Shown: positions 1 to 9,413, counted from the stretch's first letter. The stretch: 64,000 nucleotides of DNA from Gemmatimonadota bacterium (GCA_018660835.1 JABJJN010000059.1:1-64000), one strand, 5' to 3'. Numbers and translations are program-made. Notes: a model not told the origin generated them from the sequence alone.

Positions 1-1
1 T

Positions 2-787
2 CAGATGGTCATGGCCGGCCAGGGCACGATCGGCCTCGAACTACTGGAACAACAGCCCGACCTCGACGCGATCATTGCACCTGTCGGTGGTGGGGGCCTG
101 ATCGGCGGTATCGCCGTCGCCATCAAGGAGCAGGCGCCTCAGATCGAGGTGATTGGTGTGGAAGCGGAGAATTTTGCGTCCGCCAGTCGCTCACTCAGTG
201 CCGGACAGGTGACGGCGGATGCAGGCATCGGCAGTCTCGCCGATGGGATTGCCGTCAAGCAGATCGGCGAAACGACCTTTCCTGTACTCCAGCGCTACGT
301 GGACCGGATGGTCACCGTCTCCGAAGATCAGATAGCCGGAGCAATTCTCGCCTTGGTCGAGAGCGAGAAAACCGTGGCAGAAGGGGCGGGCGCCGTGTCC
401 CTGGCGGCACTACTGGATGGAGCCGCCGGCCTGCAGGGCAAGCGTGTTGCCGTCCTCGTCAGTGGTGGCAACATCGATGTCAATCTGTTGTCGCAGATCA
501 TCGAGCGGGGTCTGACTCGTGACGGTCGTCGTATCAGACTCGCCGTACAGGTACCCGATCGCCCAGGCAGCCTGGCCCAACTCACGAGCATTGTTGCAGA
601 GGTGGGTGCGAACGTCTTGGAAGTCATCCATGAGCGCGCCTTTGCTGCCGGCCCCGTGGGGACCACCATGGTACGGCTCACATTGGAAACTCGCGGTCAG
701 ACACACGTCGCTGAAGTGACCCGGAGACTCGACAGCGAGGGATTCTCTGTCAGGTACTCAGGTCGTAGCGCCGCCGATCCATCTTGA
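2..787 (+). CDS. ilvA: Threonine ammonia-lyase (threonine dehydratase), C-terminal part
   Basis: PLP enzyme that deaminates threonine to 2-oxobutanoate, the entry step to isoleucine or a catabolic step. The reading frame is open to the window edge, so the N-terminus, including the PLP lysine, is outside. Visible are the phosphate-binding glycine loop (VGGGGLIGG), the SGGNID segment near the end of the catalytic fold, and a C-terminal ACT-like domain (about the last 80 residues, starting [16 protein letters not shown]). The single ACT-like tail fits the short TdcB/IlvA form of about 400 residues rather than long biosynthetic IlvA with two ACT-like repeats. The 3' end overlaps the convergent dehydrogenase by 38 nt. 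Biosynthetic versus catabolic role cannot be settled here. Confidence 0.93.
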   Translation, partial: QMVMAGQGTIGLELLEQQPDLDAIIAPVGGGGLIGGIAVAIKEQAPQIEVIGVEAENFASASRSLSAGQVTADAGIGSLADGIAVKQIGETTFPVLQRYVDRMVTVSEDQIAGAILALVESEKTVAEGAGAVSLAALLDGAAGLQGKRVAVLVSGGNIDVNLLSQIIERGLTRDGRRIRLAVQVPDRPGSLAQLTSIVAEVGANVLEVIHERAFAAGPVGTTMVRLTLETRGQTHVAEVTRRLDSEGFSVRYSGRSAADPS

Positions 788-1772
788 ATCGCAGCGATTC
801 GCCCTCGACATGCCGACGTAGATTGTCGAGGCAAATATGGTGCATGGGTTCGAAGGCATCCGCCGCATCGTATGTCTTGGGAAATGGCTGCGAAAGACTG
901 TGAGCCGTCAGGATCAGATTCGGCCAGCTTCGCGCCGGATGGTCTGCGGGGAGTTCCTCGGGTGGCCGCAGAACATCGAGACCGGCGCGCAGACGTCCCG
1001 TTTCCAGTTCGGCAAACAGGGCTTCCTGATCGACAATCGCACCGCGGCCCGTATTGATGAGCATGCCGCCCTCTGGCAGACGCGCCAACAGCTGTGCCGT
1101 CACCGTCCCTTCCGTCTCCGGCGAGAGACCGGCGTGAATAGCGACGGTGTGACTCAGGTCAAAGAGCGTCTCCAGATCAGGGACCCGCTCACATCCTTCT
1201 GGCACGGCATCGATATATGGATCGAAGACACGCAGCGTCGGACCAAAAGGACGCACCATGTCGATAAAACATCTGCCAATAAAACCACACCCGTAAATGC
1301 CCAGATCGAGGCGATTCAACATCCCCGCACGAAAGTCATCGGTCGGTCGCCAGTCGCCCACTGCGATCCGCTGCATCCGCGGTCGCAGACTCTTCAGCGA
1401 CGCCAGCAGCAACGTCACCGCTCCCTCCGCAACAGCACGGGCCTGGGCGTCCCCCCAGTTGGTGACGGGGATGGATGATTCGATCAGGTCAACGGGAATC
1501 GTCTGACGTAGAGCCCCTGTAAGGTGGCAGATGTAGGTCAGGTCCCCCGGATCTCTCGCCAAAGATGCGGGTACTGAACGCGCTCCCCAGCTGGTGACGA
1601 GAACCTCACAGTCGCGGATCAGCTGCGCCGCGTCGTCGTCAGAGAGACTGTCACCATCCTCGACGAGCTGCAGGTCGCCAACCGCAGCGATGGCAGCGCG
1701 AAAGGCACCTGTCCAGGCACGTGGATCCGCCTTGTTCTGGGCCAGATGGAGAAGTCTCGGACGATGGCTCAT
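750..1772 (-). CDS. D-isomer-specific 2-hydroxyacid dehydrogenase
   Basis: NAD-dependent reductase of 2-oxo acids, 340 residues, a normal family length. The Rossmann loop is GCGFIGRC (about residues 161-168). The catalytic arginine lies in NTGRGAIVD, the acidic partner in PPEELP, and the histidine in LTAHSLSQ, in the order expected for this family. Substrate cannot be read from sequence. It overlaps the upstream phytanoyl-CoA dioxygenase gene by 4 nt, so the two are very likely translationally coupled; together they suggest oxidation and hydroxyacid turnover of a small organic substrate. Its 3' end runs 38 nt into the convergent threonine ammonia-lyase. Confidence 0.9.
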   Translation of the reverse strand: MSHRPRLLHLAQNKADPRAWTGAFRAAIAAVGDLQLVEDGDSLSDDDAAQLIRDCEVLVTSWGARSVPASLARDPGDLTYICHLTGALRQTIPVDLIESSIPVTNWGDAQARAVAEGAVTLLLASLKSLRPRMQRIAVGDWRPTDDFRAGMLNRLDLGIYGCGFIGRCFIDMVRPFGPTLRVFDPYIDAVPEGCERVPDLETLFDLSHTVAIHAGLSPETEGTVTAQLLARLPEGGMLINTGRGAIVDQEALFAELETGRLRAGLDVLRPPEELPADHPARSWPNLILTAHSLSQPFPKTYDAADAFEPMHHICLDNLRRHVEGESLRFKMDRRRYDLST

Positions 1773-2611
1773 GCCGGTGTTCTTGTGGGAATCGTCTCAC
1801 CCTCGGGACGCGGGGTGTGCGGCCAATGCCCTGTGGGATCACTGCCACGGCAGGTGATGGCACGACGATTCCAGTCATTGTGGGCATGCACATCCGGTGG
1901 CACAAAGCGCATGGTCAACCCGCAACGCCGGCGCCGCGACAGATTGGGTTGTGACCCGTGCAGCAGGAGATCAGTATGCAACGAGATCTGCCCTGCCTTC
2001 ATCGTCAGGGCGACGGGGTCGTCGCCGTACCGGGTCGCATCGATGACGGTCTGATTCAATACGTTGTTCTCCGCCGCATCACTGTCATCAAAGTCGATCT
2101 GTCCGTGCAAATGGGATCCGGGTATGACCGTCATGGCGCCATTTTCCTCATCCGCATCGTCAATGGCGAGCCATACGGTCACCGTCTTGCTGGGTGACAG
2201 GGGCCAATACGATGCATCCTGGTGCCAACTGACGCGGCGCGAGTCGCCAGGCATCTTACAGAAGAAATGTGCCCCCCAGCAGATCAGGTTGCTGCCAAGC
2301 AGATCTTGCACGTAGTCAAGAATTCGTGGCTCCACGATCATGTCGTACATGCCGGCACATTGAGCCTGCCAACCGTTGATTGAATAGGCGTCCCAACCAG
2401 CCGCTGTGGCCTGCGCCATCAAGTCATCGAAATAGACACGATTCGCCCTCACCTCTTCCGACGTGTACACGTCGAGGGGAAAGATGTAGCCGCGTTGGTT
2501 GTATTGGTCGATCTGAGCAGGCGACAGGTGCTGCGGTGTGTCGCAGACGCTGGGTACGAACGTCAGATCACGGTTGAGGTCTGGATGTGCATCACGTGGG
2601 GTCATGGACAT
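1769..2611 (-). CDS. Phytanoyl-CoA dioxygenase (PhyH) family protein
   Basis: Fe(II)/2-oxoglutarate-dependent oxygenase of about 280 residues. The iron ligands are visible as H-x-D in SWHQDASYW and the distal histidine in TDLLLHGSQPN, followed by the arginine-rich strand (SRRRRCGLTMRF) that normally binds 2-oxoglutarate. Such proteins are strongly expanded in marine and sponge-associated candidate phyla; substrates are mostly unknown. The start was set at the ATG beginning MSMTPRDAH; a TTG 30 nt upstream (2641) is possible, and no clear ribosome-binding site decides it. Stop and downstream start overlap by 4 nt with the 2-hydroxyacid dehydrogenase. Divergent from the 2OG oxygenase at 2786. 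Confidence 0.88.
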   Translation of the reverse strand: MSMTPRDAHPDLNRDLTFVPSVCDTPQHLSPAQIDQYNQRGYIFPLDVYTSEEVRANRVYFDDLMAQATAAGWDAYSINGWQAQCAGMYDMIVEPRILDYVQDLLGSNLICWGAHFFCKMPGDSRRVSWHQDASYWPLSPSKTVTVWLAIDDADEENGAMTVIPGSHLHGQIDFDDSDAAENNVLNQTVIDATRYGDDPVALTMKAGQISLHTDLLLHGSQPNLSRRRRCGLTMRFVPPDVHAHNDWNRRAITCRGSDPTGHWPHTPRPEGETIPTRTPA

Positions 2612-2785
2612 GAATAACACGCGTCTGCCAGATCTCGACAACTAGCCGCCTTGATCGGCGACCTCTCCAGGGCCAGATTTGAGCTCAGTGCCAGATCTGC
2701 GCTCAGGGCCCCTGCGGCGCACTCCTGTTCATCGACTCGACCTCGGACGGCAACCTCGCGTCGTCCTCTTGAAAGATGCACCCAC

Positions 2786-3613
2786 ATGACCTGGGATCCG
2801 ATCGAAGCAGACTCCATCGATGCCATCCGCAATCGCGACGCCGATCCATTGCGCACGCTCGCCCGGGGCGACACACCAGCGATCATTCTGCGTGGCGCCT
2901 ATGGCGCCACGGACTGCGCCGGCCTCGTTGCACGATTTCTCGAGCGCGAGCTCATGCGTGACCCGACATTGCCTGCACAGGAAGGCGATCGCCGACGCAT
3001 TGATATCGGCACAAGCCTCGGGAATCGCGGCGCTGACCAGGAGGACTTCCTCGAGCACGCCGAAACGACCCGCGCCTTGTTTGGCCATCTCTTCGCGGGA
3101 TTGGCGGATCCTGTCGAGTTCATCTACGGCGCGCTGCAACAGCTGGCCGGTGATGGACAGCAGGTGCTCACGGCCCGGGAACCGGATGGGCGCGAATACG
3201 GCCCAGCGATCTTCCGGATTCATTATGATGGTCACGCATATCCGCCGCACATCGATCACGTGACCCTGCGAGAAAAACGGTTTAACTACGCCGTATCTCG
3301 CTTTGAGCATCAATTTGCCGGGATACTATGCGTGCAGAATGCCGTGAGCACCGGTGCCACACAGGGCGTGCTGCATCACTGCCTGTGGACGGAGCAGATT
3401 CAGCCACACATTCGCGCCCATACCTTCCATGAATACGCTCAGGAGCAGGGCATCGACCGCTGTCAGGTCGACCTGCAGGCTGGGGATCTCTACTTCTTCA
3501 ATACGCGACATATACACGAGGTACCGGCTGTCGAAGGTGATGACCCGCGGATCGTACTCGCCATTTTCATCGGCTACAACGAAGGTGACTCTGACATCTT
3601 CGTCTGGGCCTGA
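2786..3613 (+). CDS. 2OG-Fe(II) oxygenase family protein
   Basis: Double-stranded beta-helix oxygenase of 275 residues. The metal triad is suggested by H-x-D in PPHIDHVTL and the later histidines in NTRHIHEVPAV, followed by an arginine on the next strand (DDPRIVLAIFIGY). The frame is open upstream to 2651, but those 45 codons are an Ala/Arg/Ser-rich run without homologous character, so the ATG at MTWDPIEADS was taken. Head-to-head with the PhyH gene, leaving about 175 bp for divergent promoters. Substrate unknown; peptide or small-molecule hydroxylation are both possible. Confidence 0.82.
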   Translation: MTWDPIEADSIDAIRNRDADPLRTLARGDTPAIILRGAYGATDCAGLVARFLERELMRDPTLPAQEGDRRRIDIGTSLGNRGADQEDFLEHAETTRALFGHLFAGLADPVEFIYGALQQLAGDGQQVLTAREPDGREYGPAIFRIHYDGHAYPPHIDHVTLREKRFNYAVSRFEHQFAGILCVQNAVSTGATQGVLHHCLWTEQIQPHIRAHTFHEYAQEQGIDRCQVDLQAGDLYFFNTRHIHEVPAVEGDDPRIVLAIFIGYNEGDSDIFVWA

Positions 3614-3628
3614 ACTTGCCAGCCGAAC

Positions 3629-3657
3629 TTGCCAGTCTGGGCACTGACTCCTATTTT
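3629..3657 (+). promoter_or_regulatory. Possible sigma70-type promoter for rpsU
   Basis: TTGCCA at 3629-3634 and TATTTT at 3652-3657 are spaced by exactly 17 bp and lie about 68 bp before the rpsU start. The -35 element is the second copy of an 11-bp direct repeat (GAACTTGCCAG, spaced 3 bp). The match is by eye only. Confidence 0.45.
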
Positions 3658-3724
3658 AAGTGACTGTGCAGTAATCGAGACAGCTGAATCGCGCCCAGCG
3701 GGGCGCCCGGGAGTCTAACGAACC

Positions 3725-3967
3725 ATGCCGAATTTCAGTGTCGTCATAAGCGACGACGAGCCGTTTGAGCGAGCCCTCCGTCGATTTTCGTCAAAGACCA
3801 AGCGCAATGGTCTGCTGCGAGATCTGAAGCGGAAGCGTTTCTACACCAAGCCATCGGTGCAGAAGAAGCTCGACCTGCAGAAAAGCATTCGCCGCCGCAA
3901 GAAGGCGGAGCGTATCGCACGTCTGGCCGAGATGGGTCTGGATCGTCGCGGTCGCAAGCGTCGCTAA
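3725..3967 (+). CDS. rpsU: 30S ribosomal protein bS21
   Basis: 80-residue basic protein with the S21 signature: an acidic N-terminal strand (DDEPFERALRRF), then KRNGLLRDLKRKRFYTKPS and a lysine/arginine-rich C-terminal tail ending RRGRKRR. Small-subunit protein that helps mRNA base-pair with the 3' end of 16S rRNA. Single-gene unit: its own promoter lies upstream and a strong terminator follows within 25 bp. Slightly longer than the 71 residues of E. coli S21, because of the C-terminal tail. Confidence 0.97.
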   Translation: MPNFSVVISDDEPFERALRRFSSKTKRNGLLRDLKRKRFYTKPSVQKKLDLQKSIRRRKKAERIARLAEMGLDRRGRKRR

Positions 3968-3987
3968 ATAGACGCTGAGAATTCAGA

Positions 3988-4026
3988 GGCGATGTCAGGA
4001 TCTGGTCCTGACATCGCCTTTTTTTT
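3988..4026 (+). terminator. Rho-independent terminator after rpsU
   Basis: A perfect 13-bp stem (GGCGATGTCAGGA / TCCTGACATCGCC, 3988-4000 and 4006-4018) with a 5-nt loop is followed by eight T residues (4019-4026). It lies 21 bp after the rpsU stop and just before the 3' end of the convergent rnd gene. Confidence 0.95.
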
Positions 4027-4049
4027 GGTTCTATTGCGCCGGCCCGAAG

Positions 4050-5192
4050 CTACTCCGACTGGCCTGACCCGCCGCCATTCTCTGCCCAACGGGCAAGCAA
4101 TTCGTCGCCAATCAATTGCCGACGCCAGCCTCGGGCGAGGCGATTATCCTCCATCGTGTCCGCCGCTGCCCCATCCCGCAGAAGCTGTTTCACTTCTGAC
4201 CGTGTCGCCACCAGGGCGGGATCGATGCCCTCAGCCGTACTGCGTTCGCGCAGATGGGCCATCGCCTCCTTCACGCCATCTTCGAAGGTTCGATCATGGC
4301 GATCTCGCGGTGGGCCAGTGGGCCACTGATCTTCAGACAACGTGCACCCCGCATCGACGGCGGCGAGAATCGCCTCACCATACAGATCGATCTCCTTCTT
4401 CCGAAAGGAGCGCACCTCGGCCAACTCTTCGCTTTTGGCCGGCTGACGCTGTGCCAGAAACAACAGCAGCTTGTCAGAGGCGATACGACCTCGTGGTCGA
4501 TCGTAGGTGCGAGCTGCCTCCTCGCGCCAGACGGTCAACTCGCGCAGGACGGCCAACTCCCGACCTCGAAGCTTGCCGTAACCTTTCACGCGTCGGAATT
4601 CCTCACGCGGGTCGCGCTCTTCGTAGATCTGCGGCGAATTCAGACCGGCCATTTCCTCTTCGAGCCAGGGCAGGTAACCAGCCACTTCAGCGCGACGGCA
4701 TATCTCGTCACGTGCCTCCACCAGATAACGAACATCGTCTTCCGCATAGCCGATCTGCTTCTGATCGAGAGGACGCTGCAGCCAGTCCGTGCGCGTCTCC
4801 GTCTTGTCGAGTTCAATGTCGAACAGTTCGACGAGAAGATCTCTCAGGGAAATGGTCGAAGCGAGGCCAGCAAAACCCGAGGCCAGACGTGAATCAAAGA
4901 TGTTGTTCGGGGATGCACCTGTGGCGCGTTTGAGGATCGACAGATCCTGGGTCGCATCATGCAGAATCTTCTGGGTCTGCCCGTCTGCCAGCAGTGCGCC
5001 CAGATCTCCCATCCCCCCTTCGAGGGCCACAGTATCGACCAGGACGCAGTGTTCCCGATTGAGTCCGAGTTGTACGACGCCAAGAGCCGGAAAAAACGTG
5101 CGCTCCCATACCATTTCGGTATCGACCGCTACCTGGCCCGCCGCCTGTGCCGCCTCTACCTGTTCACGTAGAGCGTTTTCGTCGACGATCAA
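4050..5192 (-). CDS. rnd: Ribonuclease D
   Basis: DEDD-superfamily 3'-5' exoribonuclease, 380 residues, involved in tRNA and small RNA 3' maturation. Exo motifs are seen in order: DTEMVWER (ExoI), ILHDATQDLSIL (ExoII) and GYAEDDVRYL (ExoIII with the Tyr of the DEDDy subgroup). A C-terminal HRDC region follows (AVLRELTVWREEAARTYDRPRG...SDKLLLFLAQRQP). Length is close to E. coli RNase D. It overlaps the upstream carbon-nitrogen hydrolase by 4 nt and shares the intergenic terminator region with convergent rpsU. Confidence 0.95.
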   Translation of the reverse strand: MIVDENALREQVEAAQAAGQVAVDTEMVWERTFFPALGVVQLGLNREHCVLVDTVALEGGMGDLGALLADGQTQKILHDATQDLSILKRATGASPNNIFDSRLASGFAGLASTISLRDLLVELFDIELDKTETRTDWLQRPLDQKQIGYAEDDVRYLVEARDEICRRAEVAGYLPWLEEEMAGLNSPQIYEERDPREEFRRVKGYGKLRGRELAVLRELTVWREEAARTYDRPRGRIASDKLLLFLAQRQPAKSEELAEVRSFRKKEIDLYGEAILAAVDAGCTLSEDQWPTGPPRDRHDRTFEDGVKEAMAHLRERSTAEGIDPALVATRSEVKQLLRDGAAADTMEDNRLARGWRRQLIGDELLARWAENGGGSGQSE

Positions 5193-6154
5193 TCCTCGTC
5201 CTCTCCATCAGGTGTGCCGAATCCGGTTCGGCGTGCAATCAGTTCATAATGCTCAATGCGGCGATGCGCTGAAAAATTCAGCGTCGCCTGCCGCAGACGT
5301 TGTGTCAGATCGAGATCGCAACGAGCCACTACAAGTTCGTCCTCCAAGGTAGTCGCCTGCGCCACGATCTGTCCCGTCGGGGCCACAATACAAGTGCCGC
5401 CGATCTGCTCGACACCTTCCTCGATTCCTGCTTTGGCGACGGCGACGACCCATGCAGCATTCTGATAGGCGCCAGCGGCCAGACTTAGGTGATTGTGGAA
5501 TCCGGCAAGATGATCGGACGATGGATTGGCCGGATTGTGCACAGGCGTGTTGTATCCCATGACAATCAACTCAGCTCCCCGCAGAGCAAGCATGCGATAA
5601 CTCTCAGGCCACCGCCGGTCATTGCAAATCATCATGCCCACAACACCACCAAAGGCACGCCACGTGGGAAACCCGAGATCACCGACGCGAAAGTAGAGTT
5701 TCTCGAGATTCTGAAATGGCTGTCCCGGCTGATAGCTGTCGTAACCGGGAAGGTGAATCTTCCGATACTTGCCGATGATCCGACCCTCGGCACTAACCAG
5801 GATACTACTGTTGTATCGGCGAATCTCCCCGTCTTCCGTCGTCAATTCGGCGAATCCGAGGTGAAAGCCGACACCAAGCCGAGCCGCCTCATCGAAAAGA
5901 GGCTGTGTCTGCGGTCCGGGCATCTGCTGCTCGAAGTACGCATCGAGAGCGCCCACATCAGTGATATGCCAGTGAGGGAAAAATGGCACCAGCGCAACTT
6001 CGGTGAAAACCACCAGATCGCAGCCAGCTTCTGCCGCCTGCCGCAACATCACAATGAGACGCTCGATCACATCAGCGCGAGAAGCATCGCCTTGGACCGG
6101 TCCTTGTTGGGCAGCACCGATCGTGATGGATCGGTTCGAGGGTTGTTCGGACAT
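5189..6154 (-). CDS. Carbon-nitrogen hydrolase (N-carbamoyl-D-amino-acid hydrolase-like nitrilase superfamily)
   Basis: Nitrilase-fold amidase of 321 residues. The Glu-Lys-Cys catalytic triad is visible as the glutamate in VVFTEVALVPFFP, the lysine in KYRKIHLPGYD and the cysteine in MMICNDRRWPES. The CNDRRWPE block is the hallmark of D-carbamoylases, which release D-amino acids from N-carbamoyl precursors; related ureidopropionase-type activities cannot be excluded. Two-gene operon with rnd (4 nt overlap), which is probably a convenience of compaction rather than a shared pathway. Confidence 0.9.
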   Translation of the reverse strand: MSEQPSNRSITIGAAQQGPVQGDASRADVIERLIVMLRQAAEAGCDLVVFTEVALVPFFPHWHITDVGALDAYFEQQMPGPQTQPLFDEAARLGVGFHLGFAELTTEDGEIRRYNSSILVSAEGRIIGKYRKIHLPGYDSYQPGQPFQNLEKLYFRVGDLGFPTWRAFGGVVGMMICNDRRWPESYRMLALRGAELIVMGYNTPVHNPANPSSDHLAGFHNHLSLAAGAYQNAAWVVAVAKAGIEEGVEQIGGTCIVAPTGQIVAQATTLEDELVVARCDLDLTQRLRQATLNFSAHRRIEHYELIARRTGFGTPDGEDED

Positions 6155-6284
6155 ACAGCTTGTCGCGGTGGTGGGGGGGGACTCTCAGCCTCCCAGACTT
6201 GATCGGCTGCGAGATCGACGGGAACAGCGGAAGGCGGTAGTGTGTGCTTGAAGAATAGCCACGACCCGACCGTCTCGCCAGAGG

Positions 6285-7040
6285 TCACTCCTCATCCTGC
6301 GTCGTGTCGCCTTCTCTGGCGCGACGTAGTTGGCCCCTCGCCCAGCGATTCCGCGGGTCGAGTTTGACGGCCTCCTCCAGTGCTGCAATGCCCCCCTCAC
6401 GATCACCACTTTGCAGCAGGAGGTTGCCGAGTTGAACATGTGTGTCTGCTGATTCTGGATAGTACTCCAGATTCTTGCGCAGCACCCGCAGACCCGCTTC
6501 GATCTCAAGATCGGTTGCCATCAACATCAATGTCTGCTCGCCAAAATCGTAGGCGGCGCGACCATAGTATTCTTCCCGCAATTCGCCGTATTTGGCCATC
6601 ATCGCATCAAGACCCTCCTTCGCCAGTGTCTTCGACAAGACCTGCGCGAGGGTATAAGGCTCTTTCATCCCACGGTGGCAGGTGATGCATTCCACCTTGA
6701 GTCCACCGGGACGCGTGAGGAATTCATCGTTGATCTTCTGCGTCATCCGCATCATGTCACGTGCGATTTTCTTGTGCTTGTTCTCATCGGAGGCAAAGTC
6801 TGTGCGACGCCCTTCGCGAACGTGACAAAAGGTGCAGCGCACTCCAAGCCCATCCGCCATGGAATTCATCATCGCCTGCAATGTGTCGGGGGCGATATCC
6901 GTTGGCACGATCGTCAGATTCTTGAATTCCTCCGGGAACCAGCCCTGGGCGTCAACCGCCTCGGCCAGAGACAGACTCGACACCAGTGTGGCAAGGCAGG
7001 CAGACGTCAGGAAAGCACGAAGGCGCTTCAGATGATACAT
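6285..7040 (-). CDS. Exported dihaem cytochrome c with C-terminal TPR
   Basis: 251 residues. A hydrophobic signal peptide (about residues 10-30, ending EAVDAQG) is followed by two CxxCH haem sites (CTFCH at about 69-73, CITCH at about 118-122) and a C-terminal tetratricopeptide segment (about 185-240, DTHVQLGNLLLQSGDREGGIAALEEAVKL). The motif around the first haem (IAPDTLQAMMNSMADGLGVRCTFCH) matches the photosynthetic-reaction-centre cytochrome c subunit family, which is widespread in non-phototrophic Acidobacteria- and FCB-type genomes as a periplasmic electron carrier. No reaction-centre genes are near. Followed by a desaturase gene on its other side, on the same strand. Confidence 0.88.
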   Translation of the reverse strand: MYHLKRLRAFLTSACLATLVSSLSLAEAVDAQGWFPEEFKNLTIVPTDIAPDTLQAMMNSMADGLGVRCTFCHVREGRRTDFASDENKHKKIARDMMRMTQKINDEFLTRPGGLKVECITCHRGMKEPYTLAQVLSKTLAKEGLDAMMAKYGELREEYYGRAAYDFGEQTLMLMATDLEIEAGLRVLRKNLEYYPESADTHVQLGNLLLQSGDREGGIAALEEAVKLDPRNRWARGQLRRAREGDTTQDEE

Positions 7041-7086
7041 GACAACCTCGCTGTGAGTGCCTCTTGGCGGACACGAATTCTTGGAT

Positions 7087-8103
7087 TCATCTGCTGGCCT
7101 CAGGCAGGACCGGACGCCATTGATAGTCAGGTTCGATCTTCTGCCGTCTTAAGATGCCAATGATCTCCCGCCACGTGGCGATCAGACCATTCGACGTGGG
7201 TGGCAGATCATGGGCGATTGCCTTGTGCAACTTACCCAATCGATAACACGGCACAGCAGCATACATGTGATGTTCGATGTGGAAGTTCATGTGCCAGTAC
7301 AGAAAGCGCACAATGGGATTCAGGTAGATCGTGCGACTATTCATGCGAAAGTCAGGCACCTGATCCGTAAGTCCCACATGTTGAGAAGAGTTGCACAGAA
7401 GAAAAAGCCAGCCACCATAGAAGGACCCAAAGGTGACAAGTACGATCAGCTGCCACCACCCGACGTAGAGTGCCCCGGCGAAGAGGACGATGTGACCAGC
7501 CGTCATGATACGATCCCAGCGAAACAGACGGCGGCGGTCTTCGACACTTTCAAGGGGAAATAGAATCTGATCCCATCCCGGGTTCAGGTGGCCGAAGAAA
7601 CCCCGTCGGATCGTGCCACGAATTCGCCGGTAAGCCCCTAGCGGATCACAGATCGCTCCACGCAAATAACCACGCAGCGTCATGTAGACGGGAAGAACAA
7701 CCTCGCCATCCTCTGGTGGATACAGTGTGTATTTGTGGTGTTCCGAGTGACTCGCCCAGAAGTGCACGGGATTGTACCAGCCGAGGAAACTGAGCACGTA
7801 GAGGAAGAAGCGATTCAGCCACTGCGTGCGGAACACGGAACTGTGCACCAATTCATGGAAACCGTTGATGATGAAGGCGTAGCACATGCCGTGTAGAAAG
7901 AAGGCCGGTGGCCACCAATACCACGCCTGATGCAGCGTCGTCCACCAGGCGAGAGCGCCCGTTGCAGCCAGGACGCCGAGATAGCTGAGAGTTTGGATCC
8001 CGCCCAATACATCGCTGCGTCGGTTCAACTGCGCCAACTGCTCACGATCGAGCTTGGTGCGATACCAGCCAATGCGTCGTTTGGGGGCTGCTTCGTCCGT
8101 CAT
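7087..8103 (-). CDS. Membrane fatty acid desaturase family protein
   Basis: 338-residue integral-membrane di-iron enzyme. The three histidine boxes are intact: HELVHS (HxxxH), HSEHHKY (HxxHH) and HIEHHMY (HxxHH), separated by hydrophobic stretches. Acts on acyl chains or related lipids in the inner membrane; exact regiochemistry unknown. It lies upstream of the dihaem cytochrome c gene with a 46 nt gap, so co-transcription is plausible, and the cytochrome could in principle feed electrons, though that is only a guess. Confidence 0.9.
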   Translation of the reverse strand: MTDEAAPKRRIGWYRTKLDREQLAQLNRRSDVLGGIQTLSYLGVLAATGALAWWTTLHQAWYWWPPAFFLHGMCYAFIINGFHELVHSSVFRTQWLNRFFLYVLSFLGWYNPVHFWASHSEHHKYTLYPPEDGEVVLPVYMTLRGYLRGAICDPLGAYRRIRGTIRRGFFGHLNPGWDQILFPLESVEDRRRLFRWDRIMTAGHIVLFAGALYVGWWQLIVLVTFGSFYGGWLFLLCNSSQHVGLTDQVPDFRMNSRTIYLNPIVRFLYWHMNFHIEHHMYAAVPCYRLGKLHKAIAHDLPPTSNGLIATWREIIGILRRQKIEPDYQWRPVLPEASR

Positions 8104-8278
8104 TGCTCATCATGTCATGTGAAGGATGTGCCAATCGTCTGGCTCAGCTGAGCTTCTAGCTGAATCTCTGACCCATCTGGAAAATTCCTCGACAGAGTAA
8201 CCGAAGCATGGTCTCGGCGGTCAAGCGAGGCAGAAGCAAGTCCTTGCTGAGAAGCCTTCGTCGGGCTTCTTTGGCCGC

Positions 8279-9397
8279 ATGAAAATCCTGATCTGTGGTG
8301 GTGGAGTCATCGGCGCGTGCACGGCCTACTACCTGGCTCGCAAGGGCGTCGATGTGGTCGTCGTGGAGAGATCCGGCGTCGCCAATGCCGCCTCTGGTAA
8401 GTCCGGAGGGTTCCTGGCGCTCGATTGGTGCCGCGAGTCTCCCCTCGATGCCCTCGCCCGACACAGCTTCGGACTCCACGAACAGCTGGCGACCGACCTC
8501 GGCCGTGACTTGAATCTGGATTGGGGCTACCGACGTCTCGAAACTCTCAGTGTCGTCAGCAGCAAGCGCCGTGACCTCACTTCGCTGGCAGGCGAGGCGA
8601 GACCTGACTGGCTCGGTGCCGACGCACGCGTACACGCCCGCATCGGCACAACACAGACAACGGCACAACTCGACCCGGAACGTTTCACGAAGGCCATGAT
8701 CGCCGCCGCTATAGACAGTGGCGCCGAAGTTCGACTTGGCACCGTCGAGGGAATCGAGCTTGCTGACGACGGCACTCGGGCAACAGGCGCGATAGTGGAC
8801 GGTGTCTCGATGCCCGCTGATGCTGTGGTGATTGCTATGGGCCCGTGGTCGATTCTCGCCTGCCGCTGGCTCCCCCTGCCCGGTGTATTCGGCATCAAAG
8901 GGCACAGTATCGTCTATCGCTTCGAGCCGGATTCGGCGGCAGCACTGTTCGTTGAGGTCGAGACAGAAGAGGGCGAAGTAGAGAATCCTGAGGTGGTACC
9001 TCGCATGGACGGCACGACCTACGTTTGCGGTCTCTCCAGCCAGGCATTGCTGCCCGTTGATCCAGCGACGGTGAGCAGTGACGCGGGAGCCATCGAACAG
9101 CTGAAGGAACTCACGGCGAGCTTTTCACCCGCCTTGGCCCAGGCTCCTGTTCTGGCCTCTCAGGCCTGCCATCGTCCAGTGACCGAGGATGACCTGCCTC
9201 TCATCGGTGCTGTCGCCGCTGTCGGCGGTGCCTATGTGGCCACCGGCCACGGCGTCTGGGGAATGTTGAATGGCCCCGCCACGGGCCAGGCCATGGCGAA
9301 CCTCATCGTCGATGGATCAACACCCCACGTCGATCTGACTCCCTTTGATCCTGGGAGAATGCCGCGCTTCGACCCGGATCGCCTCAACCTACGCTGA
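8279..9397 (+). CDS. FAD-dependent oxidoreductase of the D-amino-acid oxidase (DAO) family
   Basis: 372 residues. The N-terminal dinucleotide-binding motif (ILICGGGVIGACTAYYLARKG, then VVVVER) and the DAO-type SGKSGGFLAL segment bind FAD. The C-terminal ATGHGVWGMLNGPATGQAMA block is the conserved second FAD-contact region of glycine/sarcosine oxidase-like enzymes. Oxidises an amine or amino acid of unknown identity. Starts at ATG 8279 without an obvious Shine-Dalgarno sequence; convergent with the YHYH lipoprotein, 16 nt apart. Confidence 0.9.
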   Translation: MKILICGGGVIGACTAYYLARKGVDVVVVERSGVANAASGKSGGFLALDWCRESPLDALARHSFGLHEQLATDLGRDLNLDWGYRRLETLSVVSSKRRDLTSLAGEARPDWLGADARVHARIGTTQTTAQLDPERFTKAMIAAAIDSGAEVRLGTVEGIELADDGTRATGAIVDGVSMPADAVVIAMGPWSILACRWLPLPGVFGIKGHSIVYRFEPDSAAALFVEVETEEGEVENPEVVPRMDGTTYVCGLSSQALLPVDPATVSSDAGAIEQLKELTASFSPALAQAPVLASQACHRPVTEDDLPLIGAVAAVGGAYVATGHGVWGMLNGPATGQAMANLIVDGSTPHVDLTPFDPGRMPRFDPDRLNLR

Positions 9398-9413
9398 CCC
9401 AGTAGCGATATGC

